DNA of 64,000 nucleotides from Kluyvera sichuanensis (lineage in GTDB: Bacteria > Pseudomonadota > Gammaproteobacteria > Enterobacterales > Enterobacteriaceae), in assembly GCF_014218705.1 (NCBI RefSeq), contig NZ_JABBJF010000014.1, forward strand, positions 1 to 64,000. Reading direction: 5' to 3'. Both the position numbers and the translations under genes were made by a program. Below are positions 42,285-50,070 of this stretch, piece by piece (position 1 is the first letter of the stretch; every line of letters begins with the position of its first letter). The notes beneath the pieces were generated by a model. The model searched no databases and was not told where the DNA came from. It saw nothing but the letters and a program-made list of their open reading frames with translations.

Positions 42285-43391
42285 ATGGCTAAATGGCTAT
42301 TGTTGCTGCTCATTGCCATGACGGGCGCTCAGGCAAGCGGCGATTTATTATCGCTAAAGCAGGCCAGTCAAGTATCCCCCGTAGCGGCGCACCTTAATGC
42401 GCCGGAATCGCTACGCCCGTGCTGTGCATTTGGGCACGATCTGCACGTGCGTGCGCTTGGCGTGCCGATTCCCTTCTATCAGATTGGCAATGTGCTCGCG
42501 CTGGATGCGCTGGGCGAGCATCGGTACAACGATAACGCCTTCGGTGCGGTTGAAAATATTGTCGGGTTAAGCAAAGAAGAGAACGGCCTTGTCTATACCC
42601 ATCGAGGTGGTTTTATCGACATCGCCCACGTTCGCGATACTGCGGATAACACCTTCTTTCTTTTCTCTAAAATCTACCCCAAGTTAGGCCAGCGCTGGCG
42701 TTATTTTTATAGCAATGAGCTGGGGGTCAGGCGCATACAATTAAACGCTTTTACCCCACCGGCCGAGTTGAGTGCGCGCTATACGCTTGCCGCCTGGCTC
42801 GCCGGACGTTTAGCCTTTGAATTGGCGCAGTGGCATGAAATTGCGCAGTGGTACGGATTCCAGTCTGTTCCCGGCTTTTCAGAGGCGATCTCTGCCTTTT
42901 CACCGGAGGACCTCTATTCTAATCTGCTCGGCGCGCGCCTTGCGGTTGTATTGATTCTGCAAGGCAAAGCCGGAACCGTCGATGGCTATAATGCGGCGAT
43001 GACATCCGCGTTGAAAGAGGCGCTGCTGAGTCTGGATATTGCGACACGTACCGAAACCGAAAAGAAATTTCGCGAGTTAGATGGGGAGTGGTGGAACAGT
43101 AAGCGAAGAGTGCCCGATAAATTTCTGGTCTTAAAAAGAAACTACAACCTGAATATCAACCGCTTACCCACGCCTGTTGCCAATGAAAACGCTCAGCCGC
43201 TGATGTTGACGTTTCCTGCCGTAGTTGAAGGGTATCAACTTTCACATTTGGGGGCGCTGAAAATCTATCCTGGGAAAGCGATGCAGTTACTTCCCCCACC
43301 CAAATCCTTCTACAGCCCGCAGCAGTTTCAAAAACTGGCCGATAAGGCAGCGCGTTCGGACAAGGTGCTTCTTGAGAGGATACAAAAATAA
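42285..43391 (+). CDS. DUF4056-type exported protein
   Basis: 368 residues, starting at the base after the previous stop. Signal peptide MAKWLLLLLIAMTGAQA; the mature part has RPCCAFGHDL near residue 46, a THRGGFIDIAHVRDTAD block near 110 and WHEIAQWYG near 185. From memory this fits the DUF4056 family, whose function is unknown. The ordered His, Asp and Glu residues (GFIDIAHVRD, WHEIAQW) look like a metal or catalytic site, which is inference only. Being exported together with three barrels, it probably works in the periplasm or at the outer membrane. A GC-rich hairpin follows the stop. Confidence 0.78.
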   Translation: MAKWLLLLLIAMTGAQASGDLLSLKQASQVSPVAAHLNAPESLRPCCAFGHDLHVRALGVPIPFYQIGNVLALDALGEHRYNDNAFGAVENIVGLSKEENGLVYTHRGGFIDIAHVRDTADNTFFLFSKIYPKLGQRWRYFYSNELGVRRIQLNAFTPPAELSARYTLAAWLAGRLAFELAQWHEIAQWYGFQSVPGFSEAISAFSPEDLYSNLLGARLAVVLILQGKAGTVDGYNAAMTSALKEALLSLDIATRTETEKKFRELDGEWWNSKRRVPDKFLVLKRNYNLNINRLPTPVANENAQPLMLTFPAVVEGYQLSHLGALKIYPGKAMQLLPPPKSFYSPQQFQKLADKAARSDKVLLERIQK

Positions 43392-43392
43392 T

Positions 43393-43414
43393 TAAGGCCA
43401 CAATCGTGGCCTTA
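43393..43414 (+). terminator. Hairpin after the outer-membrane operon
   Basis: TAAGGCCAC / GTGGCCTTA arms with an AATC loop, one base beyond the stop; no T run, so termination may be weak. Confidence 0.6.
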
Positions 43415-43457
43415 GGCTGATATTGTCGACGCGGGTTTGCGTCAATCTGATCGCGTA

Positions 43458-43661
43458 TCAGTTGAAGCCAAGACGGATCAAATCCAGCGGGCAATAGACG
43501 CCATCGCAACCCTCAATCTCAACGGAGTCAGTACGGCGAATTTGTTCAGCCGTTTTACCTTCACCATGAATTGACCGGATAACGCCCGTCGCGCCATTGT
43601 TAGCAATCATGACGCGGCTGCCGATAGTGATAGCGTTACGGTTACGATCGTAGGTTTTCAT
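43458..43661 (-). CDS. Small KOW/SH3-like hypothetical protein
   Basis: 67 residues with a very strong ribosome-binding site (AAAGGAGGAG) eight bases before the ATG, so it is almost certainly expressed. [25 protein letters not shown] resembles a KOW or SH3-like barrel turn, common in RNA- or protein-binding mini-domains; [16 protein letters not shown] ends the chain. No membrane segment. Similar short proteins occur in other enterics, but I cannot assign a name with confidence. Confidence 0.8.
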   Translation of the reverse strand: MKTYDRNRNAITIGSRVMIANNGATGVIRSIHGEGKTAEQIRRTDSVEIEGCDGVYCPLDLIRLGFN

Positions 43662-43799
43662 CGTCTCCTCCTTTCACATTTCAAGATGGGATACATTTGC
43701 GGTGTGAATTAATACCGCGATAGAAAGCGCCATGTTTTGAGCTTTGTCAAAAGAGAGGTTTATCTGTTGTATGACGTACCTGGATTATCAAAGAGGGGA

Positions 43800-44003
43800 T
43801 TAAGATTTTGGGGAACCGATAAACCAGATAATGAATCCAGCGGCAGCGCCTGCACCGGCAATGCTGAGGTAGAGTAGGGCGTGTTCAAGAAAATAGTCCT
43901 GTAAGGTCATCCGCCCAGTCCAGACATCCTCAGATGATTCACCGATGGCAAAGTCAATGAAGACCAGTACACAGATGAACATGAGCGCATAAGTCATCAT
44001 CAT
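43800..44003 (-). CDS. Small membrane protein, unknown
   Basis: 67 residues if started at one of three consecutive ATG codons (44003, 44000, 43997); a longer frame reaches 44195 but its first part is not protein-like. Two hydrophobic helices (MMMTYALMFICVLVFIDFAIG and LLYLSIAGAGAAAGFIIWFIG) flank a polar loop, SSEDVWTGRMTLQDYFLEH. No good ribosome-binding site is visible, so the start and even expression are uncertain. No family recognised. Confidence 0.55.
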   Translation of the reverse strand: MMMTYALMFICVLVFIDFAIGESSEDVWTGRMTLQDYFLEHALLYLSIAGAGAAAGFIIWFIGSPKS

Positions 44004-44722
44004 GTAGCAAAGTGAGAAAAAATTGAATGAGGAATGGCTGCGCACGGGGGAACCCTGGTTTGGTTTGAGCGGGTAAGATAGCCTATTGTGATGCAGATGC
44101 CTAGATGTGAAAAGCAACGATCTGGCTGGTGAAAGGCAACGTTGAGAGTGAAATGTTTGAGTGGGGAAATCGGATAAAGGCACGTGTTCGTTCACCTAAT
44201 TTGATGCAATGCTTAAGATGCTCTGCCCGCGATTGATATAACCGAGCCACAATATATCGGTTGGTTAAGTTTTCAGTTGATCATGCCCGGACTCATTTAT
44301 CGCGTAGTGTTGAATGGCGTGATTGATTAAAAGATAAGCATAGAAAGCCTGAGGTAGCGGAAGTTATGGTGACGACTAGACGAAATGCCAAAAAGACTGA
44401 TGAGAATTAATGGTGAATAAATGCACACGATCAACAATCCCACGCATCACGCGTTTCAATGAAATTGATTTTGATCAATTTCATTGAAAAAAACGAATGC
44501 TCCATTTCTAATTCTAAGTCTTTTTTGTGATACCTAATAAGGGGTATCTTCGGGCTGTGTTTGGCTTTTTTTTCTAAAAACACACATTCTACCAAATTTA
44601 ATTCTTTTAATAGTGGTGATTTGTAGTGATTTGTATTGATTGTTTTTCGTTTGAAAATGTAATTGTAACTCCTATTGTGTCTCGGTAATCTCGAAAACAA
44701 CCATATAACAAACGGGGTGGCG
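44004..44722. other. 719-bp AT-rich region without a supported gene
   Basis: Composition turns clearly AT-rich from about 44250. A minus-strand frame at 44431-44700 has no ribosome-binding site and an Asn/Lys-rich composition expected from AT-rich DNA, so I do not call it. The region contains the long perfect hairpin at 44454-44489 and presumably the promoter of the regulator gene at 44723. Confidence 0.5.
44454..44489. repeat. Perfect 16-bp inverted repeat with 4-base loop
   Basis: TTTCAATGAAATTGAT and ATCAATTTCATTGAAA flank TTTG. On the minus strand no T run follows the stem and on the plus strand an A run follows, so it is not a standard terminator. It lies 230 bp before a pair of regulator genes and could be an operator or a cruciform. 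Confidence 0.8.
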
Positions 44723-45115
44723 GTGGATAATAATATAAAACTTCTTGGTTATAGAATTGATAATAGACTTTATTATTCAGTGGAAAATAAAACCTTGTTC
44801 TCTTTAGATGGCAGTGAGAAGAGCATTCCACTCAGAACAACCAAAGCACGCTTGCTCGAATATTTATTATTTAAATCTGGTGATGAAGTCATTACCGACC
44901 AGGAGTTGCTAAAAAATATCTGGGATAAATATGGATTAAGCTCTTCAAGTCAACGTCTGTGGTTAGTTATGAGAGAATTGAAAGTCATCCTGTGCGGGTT
45001 CAATGTTTCAGATGACCTGTTTATTCGAGTAGAAAACAATGGCTATCTCGTTGATGTTGCGTTTGTTCGTGAAGTTGTCGAATTTACAAGAAAAATGAAG
45101 GTTGAGGAACGCTAG
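44723..45115 (+). CDS. Winged-helix (OmpR/CadC-type) DNA-binding protein
   Basis: 130 residues from the GTG at 44723, which has ACGGGGTGG before it. The chain DNNIKLLGYRIDNRLYYSVENKTLFSLDG then LRTTKARLLEYLLFKSGDEVITDQELLKNIW and SSSQRLWLVMRELKVIL fits the trans_reg_C winged-helix fold of OmpR and CadC. No receiver domain and no membrane helix follow, so it is a stand-alone DNA-binding domain. AT-rich. The LuxR-type gene begins 41 bp later, so the two probably form one transcript; target genes are not evident. Confidence 0.8.
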   Translation: MDNNIKLLGYRIDNRLYYSVENKTLFSLDGSEKSIPLRTTKARLLEYLLFKSGDEVITDQELLKNIWDKYGLSSSSQRLWLVMRELKVILCGFNVSDDLFIRVENNGYLVDVAFVREVVEFTRKMKVEER

Positions 45116-45156
45116 GCTATAGCAGAGAAAAGCTGCCGAATTTTTAGCACACTTTA

Positions 45157-45795
45157 ATGGAGGGTAATAAAATAAACCCAGTGTTCAGAAGAACAAAAAA
45201 CAATCTAATAGTTGTGTACACGAGTAACTATTGGTTTTACCAGGGGATAAAGTTTTCTCTTAAAGACTTTGATGTATTCCACAATACAGATGAATGCATC
45301 GATTTTAATCAACGGAAAATGATATTTGTGGACGCGAATATCCTTCTAGAAGGAAAAAGTAAAGATTTTGCCTCTTTTATTTATTCGAATTGTATTGATC
45401 GGGTCGTGTGGTTGACAGGTCATGATACGGGAATGGTGTATCCACTTTGGGCGACTGGTGACCGAGTCATCAATATTAATGAGAGTAGAGACTCTTTCTC
45501 ATATTTTTTGCGTGCAGCGGCGACAGAGCTATCGATGGACGGTATTGCATACTACACATCGCTTTCGCCAACAGAAGCCCTTATCCTAAACTATCTTGCG
45601 AAGGGCTTCTCCATTACTCAGATTGCTTTTGTGACGGACAGAGCGCCGAAAACGATCTATCAGCACCGAGCGATGATACTGAGAAAGCTAGGCTATAAAA
45701 ATGCTGCTTTCATGCAATCTATATTTTTGAGGTACGGCAAGCTGATGTGGACCAACAGAAGACCACGTTTGGCCGACATTTCTGCAGCATCCTAG
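45157..45795 (+). CDS. LuxR-type helix-turn-helix regulator
   Basis: 212 residues. C-terminal GerE/LuxR DNA-binding domain: LSPTEALILNYLAKGFSITQIAFVTDRAPKTIYQHRAMILRKLGYKN (residues about 142-188), with the recognition helix APKTIYQHRAMILRKL. The N-terminal 130 residues (NLIVVYTSNYWFYQGIKFSLKDF) resemble a degenerate receiver domain without the phospho-acceptor Asp set, as in fimbrial or curli-type regulators. The ATG at 45157 lacks an upstream ribosome-binding site; a GGAGGG lies just inside, so a later start (GTG 45181) is possible. Confidence 0.82.
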   Translation: MEGNKINPVFRRTKNNLIVVYTSNYWFYQGIKFSLKDFDVFHNTDECIDFNQRKMIFVDANILLEGKSKDFASFIYSNCIDRVVWLTGHDTGMVYPLWATGDRVININESRDSFSYFLRAAATELSMDGIAYYTSLSPTEALILNYLAKGFSITQIAFVTDRAPKTIYQHRAMILRKLGYKNAAFMQSIFLRYGKLMWTNRRPRLADISAAS

Positions 45796-46041
45796 CCAGA
45801 TATATCTTGAGATATAGCAAAATGCCGTGTATTGATGAGTCGTCGTACCTGGCCTGCACACGCTGCACTAAGGTCGTTCGTTATGCTCGCCGTAATGTCG
45901 AAATTTTTAACCAGGAATGCTGGAGTCTGTATTAATCTAATTATCTTTTTCGGAAAAAACGGTATCAGCAAAACTTAGGGTATTGAGCCTGAACGAAATC
46001 AAACCCGCTACTGCGCAGGTTTGATTTTAATGCCAGCAATT
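45796..46041. other. Intergenic region downstream of the LuxR-type gene
   Basis: A 62-codon frame crosses from the end of the regulator gene to 45935 and contains several Cys, but it has no start signal. I see no supported gene and only a weak palindrome, AACCCGCTACTGCGCAGGTTTG (positions 46002-46023), which may act as a terminator for one or both convergent genes. Confidence 0.4.
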
Positions 46042-46413
46042 TTAATTTTGGCAAACTATATCTGCTATATAAGCAGCCGCACTTGAACCACCTTTCACAT
46101 AATCAAATTGGTTAGTGACTTTTCCGCTTAAATTATATAAGGTTATTCTCCCATATTCGTTTTTACATGCCTGAGTAGAAATTGTGAACCGGCTATATAA
46201 AATATTGGCGTGGGAAGCTCTGGATATTGGGATTTGTTGAATAATAATTGAACGAATCCCTTTCGATTCTGTAAAAGACCGCTTTTTAGCATAAAAATTA
46301 GAATCGTTTGTATCTGTAAGAAAAATCCAGCCTTCGACGTTGTCTGCTGCGAATACAGAGAATGAGGATATGGCTAAAAATATTGCTCCGGTTAACTGTG
46401 ATGTATTGGGCAT
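46042..46413 (-). CDS. Exported protein resembling surface-adhesin protein E
   Basis: 123 residues; GAGGAAA precedes the ATG at 46413. Signal peptide MPNTSQLTGAIFLAISSFSVFA. The mature chain, WIFLTDTNDSNFYAKKRSFTESKGIRSIIIQQ then one Cys in STQACKNEYGRITLYNL and a terminal Cys in YIADIVCQN, has the layout of the small Adhesin_E-like domain (a beta-sheet domain with a disulfide between those two Cys). The resemblance is by pattern only. Such proteins in enterics are periplasmic or surface lipoproteins of unknown role; this one has no lipobox. Confidence 0.7.
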   Translation of the reverse strand: MPNTSQLTGAIFLAISSFSVFAADNVEGWIFLTDTNDSNFYAKKRSFTESKGIRSIIIQQIPISRASHANILYSRFTISTQACKNEYGRITLYNLSGKVTNQFDYVKGGSSAAAYIADIVCQN

Positions 46414-46650
46414 TAATAAATTTCCTCGTTTTTAACCCAGCTCTGTGTGCGTAGATGTGATACCTCACCATTCCGTTATCGGCATTATTCACAATTTATT
46501 TAACAAATAAATGCATGTCTTTGCCCTGTTTGCTTTTTGATCTTTAATCCTTTCAGACTGCTGAGAATCTTCACTTTGAGCTGTCGTTAAATCAGCCCGA
46601 GAGTCTGATCCCCATCAAACCCAGCACCCGCCATGCAGCGAGATGAGAGG

Positions 46651-46809
46651 CCATGAAAATGAACAATGACCCGCGCTTCTGCACGGAGTTTCTTTATCTG
46701 CTCCAAGGCTAGTTACACGGTGATACGCCGATTGGCGCTGTTCTGCTTTCCGTCGCAATGGCGCTGAAAGCGGTTAAAAATGATGAAACATCACGCGGTT
46801 CACATTAGC
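46651..46809 (+). pseudogene. Small degenerate gene remnant with an internal stop
   Basis: The frame MKMNNDPRFCTEFLYLLQG is cut by TAG at 46708-46710, and resumes in the same frame as LHGDTPIGAVLLSVAMALKAVKNDE to a second TAG. Composition is protein-like on both sides, so it looks like one small gene inactivated by a nonsense change. No family could be named with confidence; small proteins of this kind occur in prophages. Confidence 0.4.
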
Positions 46810-46895
46810 CATTCCAAAACCCATCTGCGGGTGGGTTTGATAATGGCACTCCATATGATATAAGGGAATGCATATAATTTATGGATGTTAATAAC

Positions 46896-47312
46896 ATGAA
46901 AGCTAATAATAAAATTGTATATGGGGTGTTTTTATTTCTGAGCTTTTCTATGTCTGCATTAGCGAATAATGCTTACAAAGCTGAAGAAACACATGCTGTT
47001 CAGTTTCAGAGAGGAGCGAGCGGTGCTGTGGTTAATGGAAAAGTTACAGGCAACCAAGATGTTGATTATACGTTAACTGCAAAACAGGGGCAGTTAATCA
47101 CAGTAAAGATGGAGAGCGCCTGGCCGCACCCCTTCTTTTCGGTTTTTGAGCCTAAAGGAAAAGTTATTTTCGACGGTATGAGTGATGGGGATTCCTTCTC
47201 CGGGCAGTTGCCATCATCAGGGAAATACATCATACGTGTCTACCAGAAAGGGAATGCAAAGGATGCTGGCGAGACTCATGCCTTTAAATTGACGATAAAG
47301 ATAACAAACTAA
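46896..47312 (+). CDS. Exported beta-sandwich protein (PliG/PPC-like)
   Basis: 138 residues from the ATG at 46896; a start at 46881 would add five residues. Signal peptide KIVYGVFLFLSFSMSALA; mature chain with QFQRGASGAVVNGKVTGNQDVDYTLTAKQGQLITVKM, FDGMSDGDSFSGQLPSSGKYIIRVYQKGNAKDAGETHAFKLTI. The order of blocks (ion-free beta strands, DYxLxAxxGQ, LPxSGxYxIRVYQ) matches periplasmic inhibitors of g-type lysozyme (PliG/YcgK) and pre-peptidase C-terminal domains. A role against host lysozyme is therefore possible but unproven. Two terminators follow. Confidence 0.72.
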   Translation: MKANNKIVYGVFLFLSFSMSALANNAYKAEETHAVQFQRGASGAVVNGKVTGNQDVDYTLTAKQGQLITVKMESAWPHPFFSVFEPKGKVIFDGMSDGDSFSGQLPSSGKYIIRVYQKGNAKDAGETHAFKLTIKITN

Positions 47313-47314
47313 AT

Positions 47315-47349
47315 GCCAATTTAGTTAAGTCACCTATTGGCGGTTTTTT
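47315..47349 (+). terminator. Terminator after the PliG-like gene
   Basis: GCCAAT / ATTGGC arms with a 15-base loop, followed by GGTTTTTT. Confidence 0.55.
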
Positions 47350-47360
47350 ATTGTCATCAC

Positions 47361-47386
47361 AAAGGCCACCTTCGGGTGGCTTTTTT
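47361..47386 (+). terminator. Second terminator before the insertion element
   Basis: GCCACC / GGTGGC stem with UUCG loop, flanked by AAA and a T6 run. Confidence 0.85.
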
Positions 47387-47522
47387 AATGGCTTTAACCA
47401 TAGAAGTTAGATGTCAGAAATCACGGTTACACCTGCACAGCAGATCCGCTTTGTCCTGCTCCCTGTTGATTAATACACTGCGATATTAGTCATGTCTTCA
47501 TAAGCCACATGAGGGCATCCCC

Positions 47523-47786
47523 ATGAAGAAGCGTTTTTCCGACGAACAGATCATCAGTATCCTCCGCGAAGCTGAAGCCGGGATTTCTGCCCGTGAACTC
47601 TACCGCAAGCACACCATTTCCGATGCCACCTTTTATACCTGGTGTAAGAAGTATGGCGGTATGGAGGTGTCCGAGGTTAAGAGCCTGAAGTCTCTTGAGG
47701 AAGAGAAAGCCAGACTCAAGAAGCTGCTTGCCGAAGCCATGCTGGATAAGGAGGCACTTCAAGTGGCTCTGGGGCGAAAGTACTGA
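47523..47786 (+). CDS. IS3-family transposase OrfA
   Basis: 87 residues, full length for the group. HTH_8-type N-terminus ([46 protein letters not shown]) that binds the terminal repeats, then a leucine zipper-like helix ([26 protein letters not shown]). In active elements the ribosome shifts by -1 near the end of orfA to make OrfAB. Since orfB is deleted, no functional transposase can result. Confidence 0.93.
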   Translation: MKKRFSDEQIISILREAEAGISARELYRKHTISDATFYTWCKKYGGMEVSEVKSLKSLEEEKARLKKLLAEAMLDKEALQVALGRKY

Positions 47787-48376
47787 CGACAGACCACAAG
47801 CGCGTGTACCGCCTTTATCATCTGAGAGGGCTGGGCGTAAAACGCAGACGACGTCGTAAAGGGCTAGCAACAGAACGTCTACCGCTGCTCCGCCCGGTGG
47901 AGCCCAACCTGACCTGGTCGATGGATTTTGTCATGGATGTGCTCGCCACTGGTCGTAGGATCAAGTGCCTGGCTTGTGTGGACGACTTCACGAAGGAGTG
48001 CATGACAATTACCATCGCATTCGGGATTTCAGGTGTTCAGGTCACGTGTATTCTGGACAGTATTGCACTGTTTCGAGGCTATCCGGCGACGATAAGAACG
48101 GACCATGGGCCGGAGTTCACCTGCCGCGTACTGGATCAATGGGCCTTTGAGCATGGTGTTGAGTTGCGCTTAATCCAGCCGGACAAGCCAACGCAGAACG
48201 GATTTATTGAGAGTTTTAACGGACGATTTCGCGATGAATGTCTGAATGAGCATTGGTTCAGCGATATCTTTCACGCCAGGAAAGTTATTAATGACTGGCG
48301 GCAGGATTATAACGAGTGTCGTCCACATTCAGCACTGAGTTATCAGACGCCATCAGAGTTTGTAGCACGGTGGTGA
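47787..48376 (+). pseudogene. IS3-family OrfB, N-terminal part deleted
   Basis: The DDE integrase core survives: first Asp in [12 protein letters not shown], second in [12 protein letters not shown], and Glu in [21 protein letters not shown]. However, the frame begins abruptly at [22 protein letters not shown], right after the orfA stop. Intact OrfB proteins have about 80 more residues there (the HTH_21-type region), so an internal deletion joined the orfA end to the middle of orfB. Confidence 0.82.
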
Positions 48377-48594
48377 AATGGAAAATGTGAAGGTAAACAA
48401 ACAGACATTACTAACTGATGGTTGTATCTAATACTTGGGGCAGGTCATGGCCGCCGCGCCCACAAAATTAATACTACAGCGTTTTACCACGGATTTATGC
48501 GCGAAAATTACTGTCATTCAGTAAGCTGATGCCGCTTTCGCACTGAACCTGTTCTGGGCTGCCCGAGCAACGGATCCTATGGTAAATTTTAGAT

Positions 48595-48624
48595 GGAGGT
48601 AGCCTTTTAAACTACCTCCTGTTT
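48595..48624. terminator. Hairpin after the OmpX/Opa-like gene
   Basis: GGAGGTAG / CTACCTCC arms with a nine-base loop, just past the stop of the minus-strand barrel gene. The T run (GTTTTG) is on the plus strand. Confidence 0.5.
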
Positions 48625-48628
48625 TGAC

Positions 48629-49330
48629 TTAAAACTTATACGCTACGCCAAGCATCAAATCATTAGATGCAACTTTTGAACTTGTTTTGATGGAATCGGT
48701 TTCAGTTCCAGCAGTAATGGTTTTGCTGCCGGTGACTTTGCCACCGTCAATATATCGGTAGCTTGCATCAATAGAGAAGTTTGATGTGATGTCGTATTTG
48801 ACCCCAGCACCGACACCCCATGCAAAATTGTTTGCGTCACCTGAAACATCGACAACATCCGCGAAAGATTGGGTGCTTTTGAGGTGTGCCAGGCCAATAC
48901 CTGCGGTTAAATAAGGTGTGAAGTCTGACGTGTTACGGAAATCGTAGTAGCCGTTAACCATGTAGGTATCCATGCGTACTTTGTTTTTCAGTTCCAGCGA
49001 ACTGCTTCCGACATTAAAGGACTGAGAATTTTTTGCATCACCTCTGAATTTTGCCGCAACCTCAATTCTCACGGGTGCCTGAAATTGGTCATAGAAGTCG
49101 TAACCAACAGCAACACCGCCACCGAAAACGCTTTTGTGTTTGTTCTTAAAGTCGAAGGAAAAAGGCTCAGTAAGGCCCGTTTGTGAAACGGTATCAGTAG
49201 CATTTACATCTTTAGTGTTAATGATTGATGTGCCTACCTCGCCAGCAACATATACGCCATTGCTTGCAGACGCTGCTGCTGAGTAAGTGGTTAGTAAGGC
49301 AATTGTCGACGCTATCAAAATTTTTTTCAT
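48629..49330 (-). CDS. OmpX/Opa-like outer-membrane beta-barrel
   Basis: 233 residues from the ATG at 49330 (MKKILIASTIALLTTYSAAASA); an upstream frame to 49405 lacks a leader and a ribosome-binding site. The mature chain has the eight-strand OMP_b-brl pattern: NGVYVAGEVGTSII, FGGGVAVGYDFYDQF, YMVNGYYDF, FTPYLTAGIGLAHLKS, WGVGAGVKYDITSNFSIDASYRYIDGG, and a C-terminal LMLGVAYKF. This fold includes OmpX, Ail and Opa (serum resistance, adhesion); the role here is unknown. AT-rich, between an IS remnant and an empty stretch, so probably acquired. Confidence 0.82.
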   Translation of the reverse strand: MKKILIASTIALLTTYSAAASASNGVYVAGEVGTSIINTKDVNATDTVSQTGLTEPFSFDFKNKHKSVFGGGVAVGYDFYDQFQAPVRIEVAAKFRGDAKNSQSFNVGSSSLELKNKVRMDTYMVNGYYDFRNTSDFTPYLTAGIGLAHLKSTQSFADVVDVSGDANNFAWGVGAGVKYDITSNFSIDASYRYIDGGKVTGSKTITAGTETDSIKTSSKVASNDLMLGVAYKF

Positions 49331-49988
49331 TTTGTAAATACCTGTAGAGAGTGTTTGGCCAAAGCCACTTAAGTGCGTTGATATTTTATACGAATGATTG
49401 TGCAATCTTAATGATTACATGTAAATATATTTTCAAATGTAAACATTCACGTCCTAAAAACAAGTTGTCCGATTTCTGCTCGCTATATGGCTATAACATA
49501 CTGATTTAATAGTAAAGTATATAAATATTGCAATCCATTTTTTGACTTCATATCCATTATGAGTCAGGTTCAATTCTTAGTTGAAAATGATTATCAAAAC
49601 TCAAAAGTAAATTTTTATAATCGGTAGGTTAGAGAGGCGCTATATGTGTTATTGAAGGGGAGCTCAGAACAAAAGTGTTATCGCCTGCATCCGAGCCCTT
49701 ATCTGATCGACCTGGAAAATGGGCCAAGAGAAGAACTGCCAGAAGATGAAGGTAGGTATACAGGGTCACTCCCAGTTTTCAGGGCGATTACGTACATCAT
49801 CAACGATGCCAGTACGGGAGAGTTTGACGCCTACCCTGTGATCTGATCGAGTAAAAAGCTTGCTTAGAGTTATTCGGCGTTGGGCATGAATTGGACAAAA
49901 AATTAGTGCAAAACAACTCAAAACCGGTGAAGGTGGTGATTCGTCTTGCGCTAATGCTCTTGAAAACCACTAACTTAAACTCGAAATT

Positions 49989-50070
49989 GGGGGGCAGATT
50001 GGGGGCAAAATGCTTTCAGGGGGCAAGTATGGGGCGTCAAAAAGACCATATATGTCCCTATATGTCCATA
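49989..50070 (+). repeat. G-rich direct repeats and TATATGTCC repeats
   Basis: TTGGGGGGCAGA, TTGGGGGCAAAA and AGGGGGCAAGTATGGGG follow each other within 50 bp, and shortly after, TATATGTCCC and TATATGTCCA stand in tandem. Repeats of this kind occur near phage or island attachment sites; here they lie at the boundary between the accessory stretch and the suf operon. No integrase gene or second copy was found. Confidence 0.45.

Larger units (their letters stand above)
47452..48447 (+). mobile_element. IS3-family (IS407-group-like) element with an internal deletion
   Basis: About 996 bp. The ends read TGTCCTGCTCCC on the left and, inverted, TGACCTGCCCCA on the right, imperfect inverted repeats with the TG...CA ends of IS3-family elements. 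Inside are orfA and the 3-prime part of orfB. Members of this group are about 1.2-1.3 kb, so roughly 240 bp of orfB is missing. No target duplication was found (GCTT on the left, TGGC on the right), which suggests later rearrangement at a flank or a slightly misplaced end. Confidence 0.75.

Noticed and set aside
44431..44700. 89-codon minus-strand frame in the AT-rich gap
   Set aside because: No ribosome-binding site; Lys/Asn-rich composition as expected from AT-rich non-coding DNA; overlaps the likely promoter of the regulator at 44723.
45747..45935. 62-codon Cys-containing frame after the LuxR-type gene
   Set aside because: Begins inside the regulator gene without a start signal, and the Cys spacing fits no zinc-ribbon or similar motif.
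46002..46023. Possible attachment site or second operator (short palindrome)
   Set aside because: Better explained as a terminator between two convergent genes; no second copy was found.
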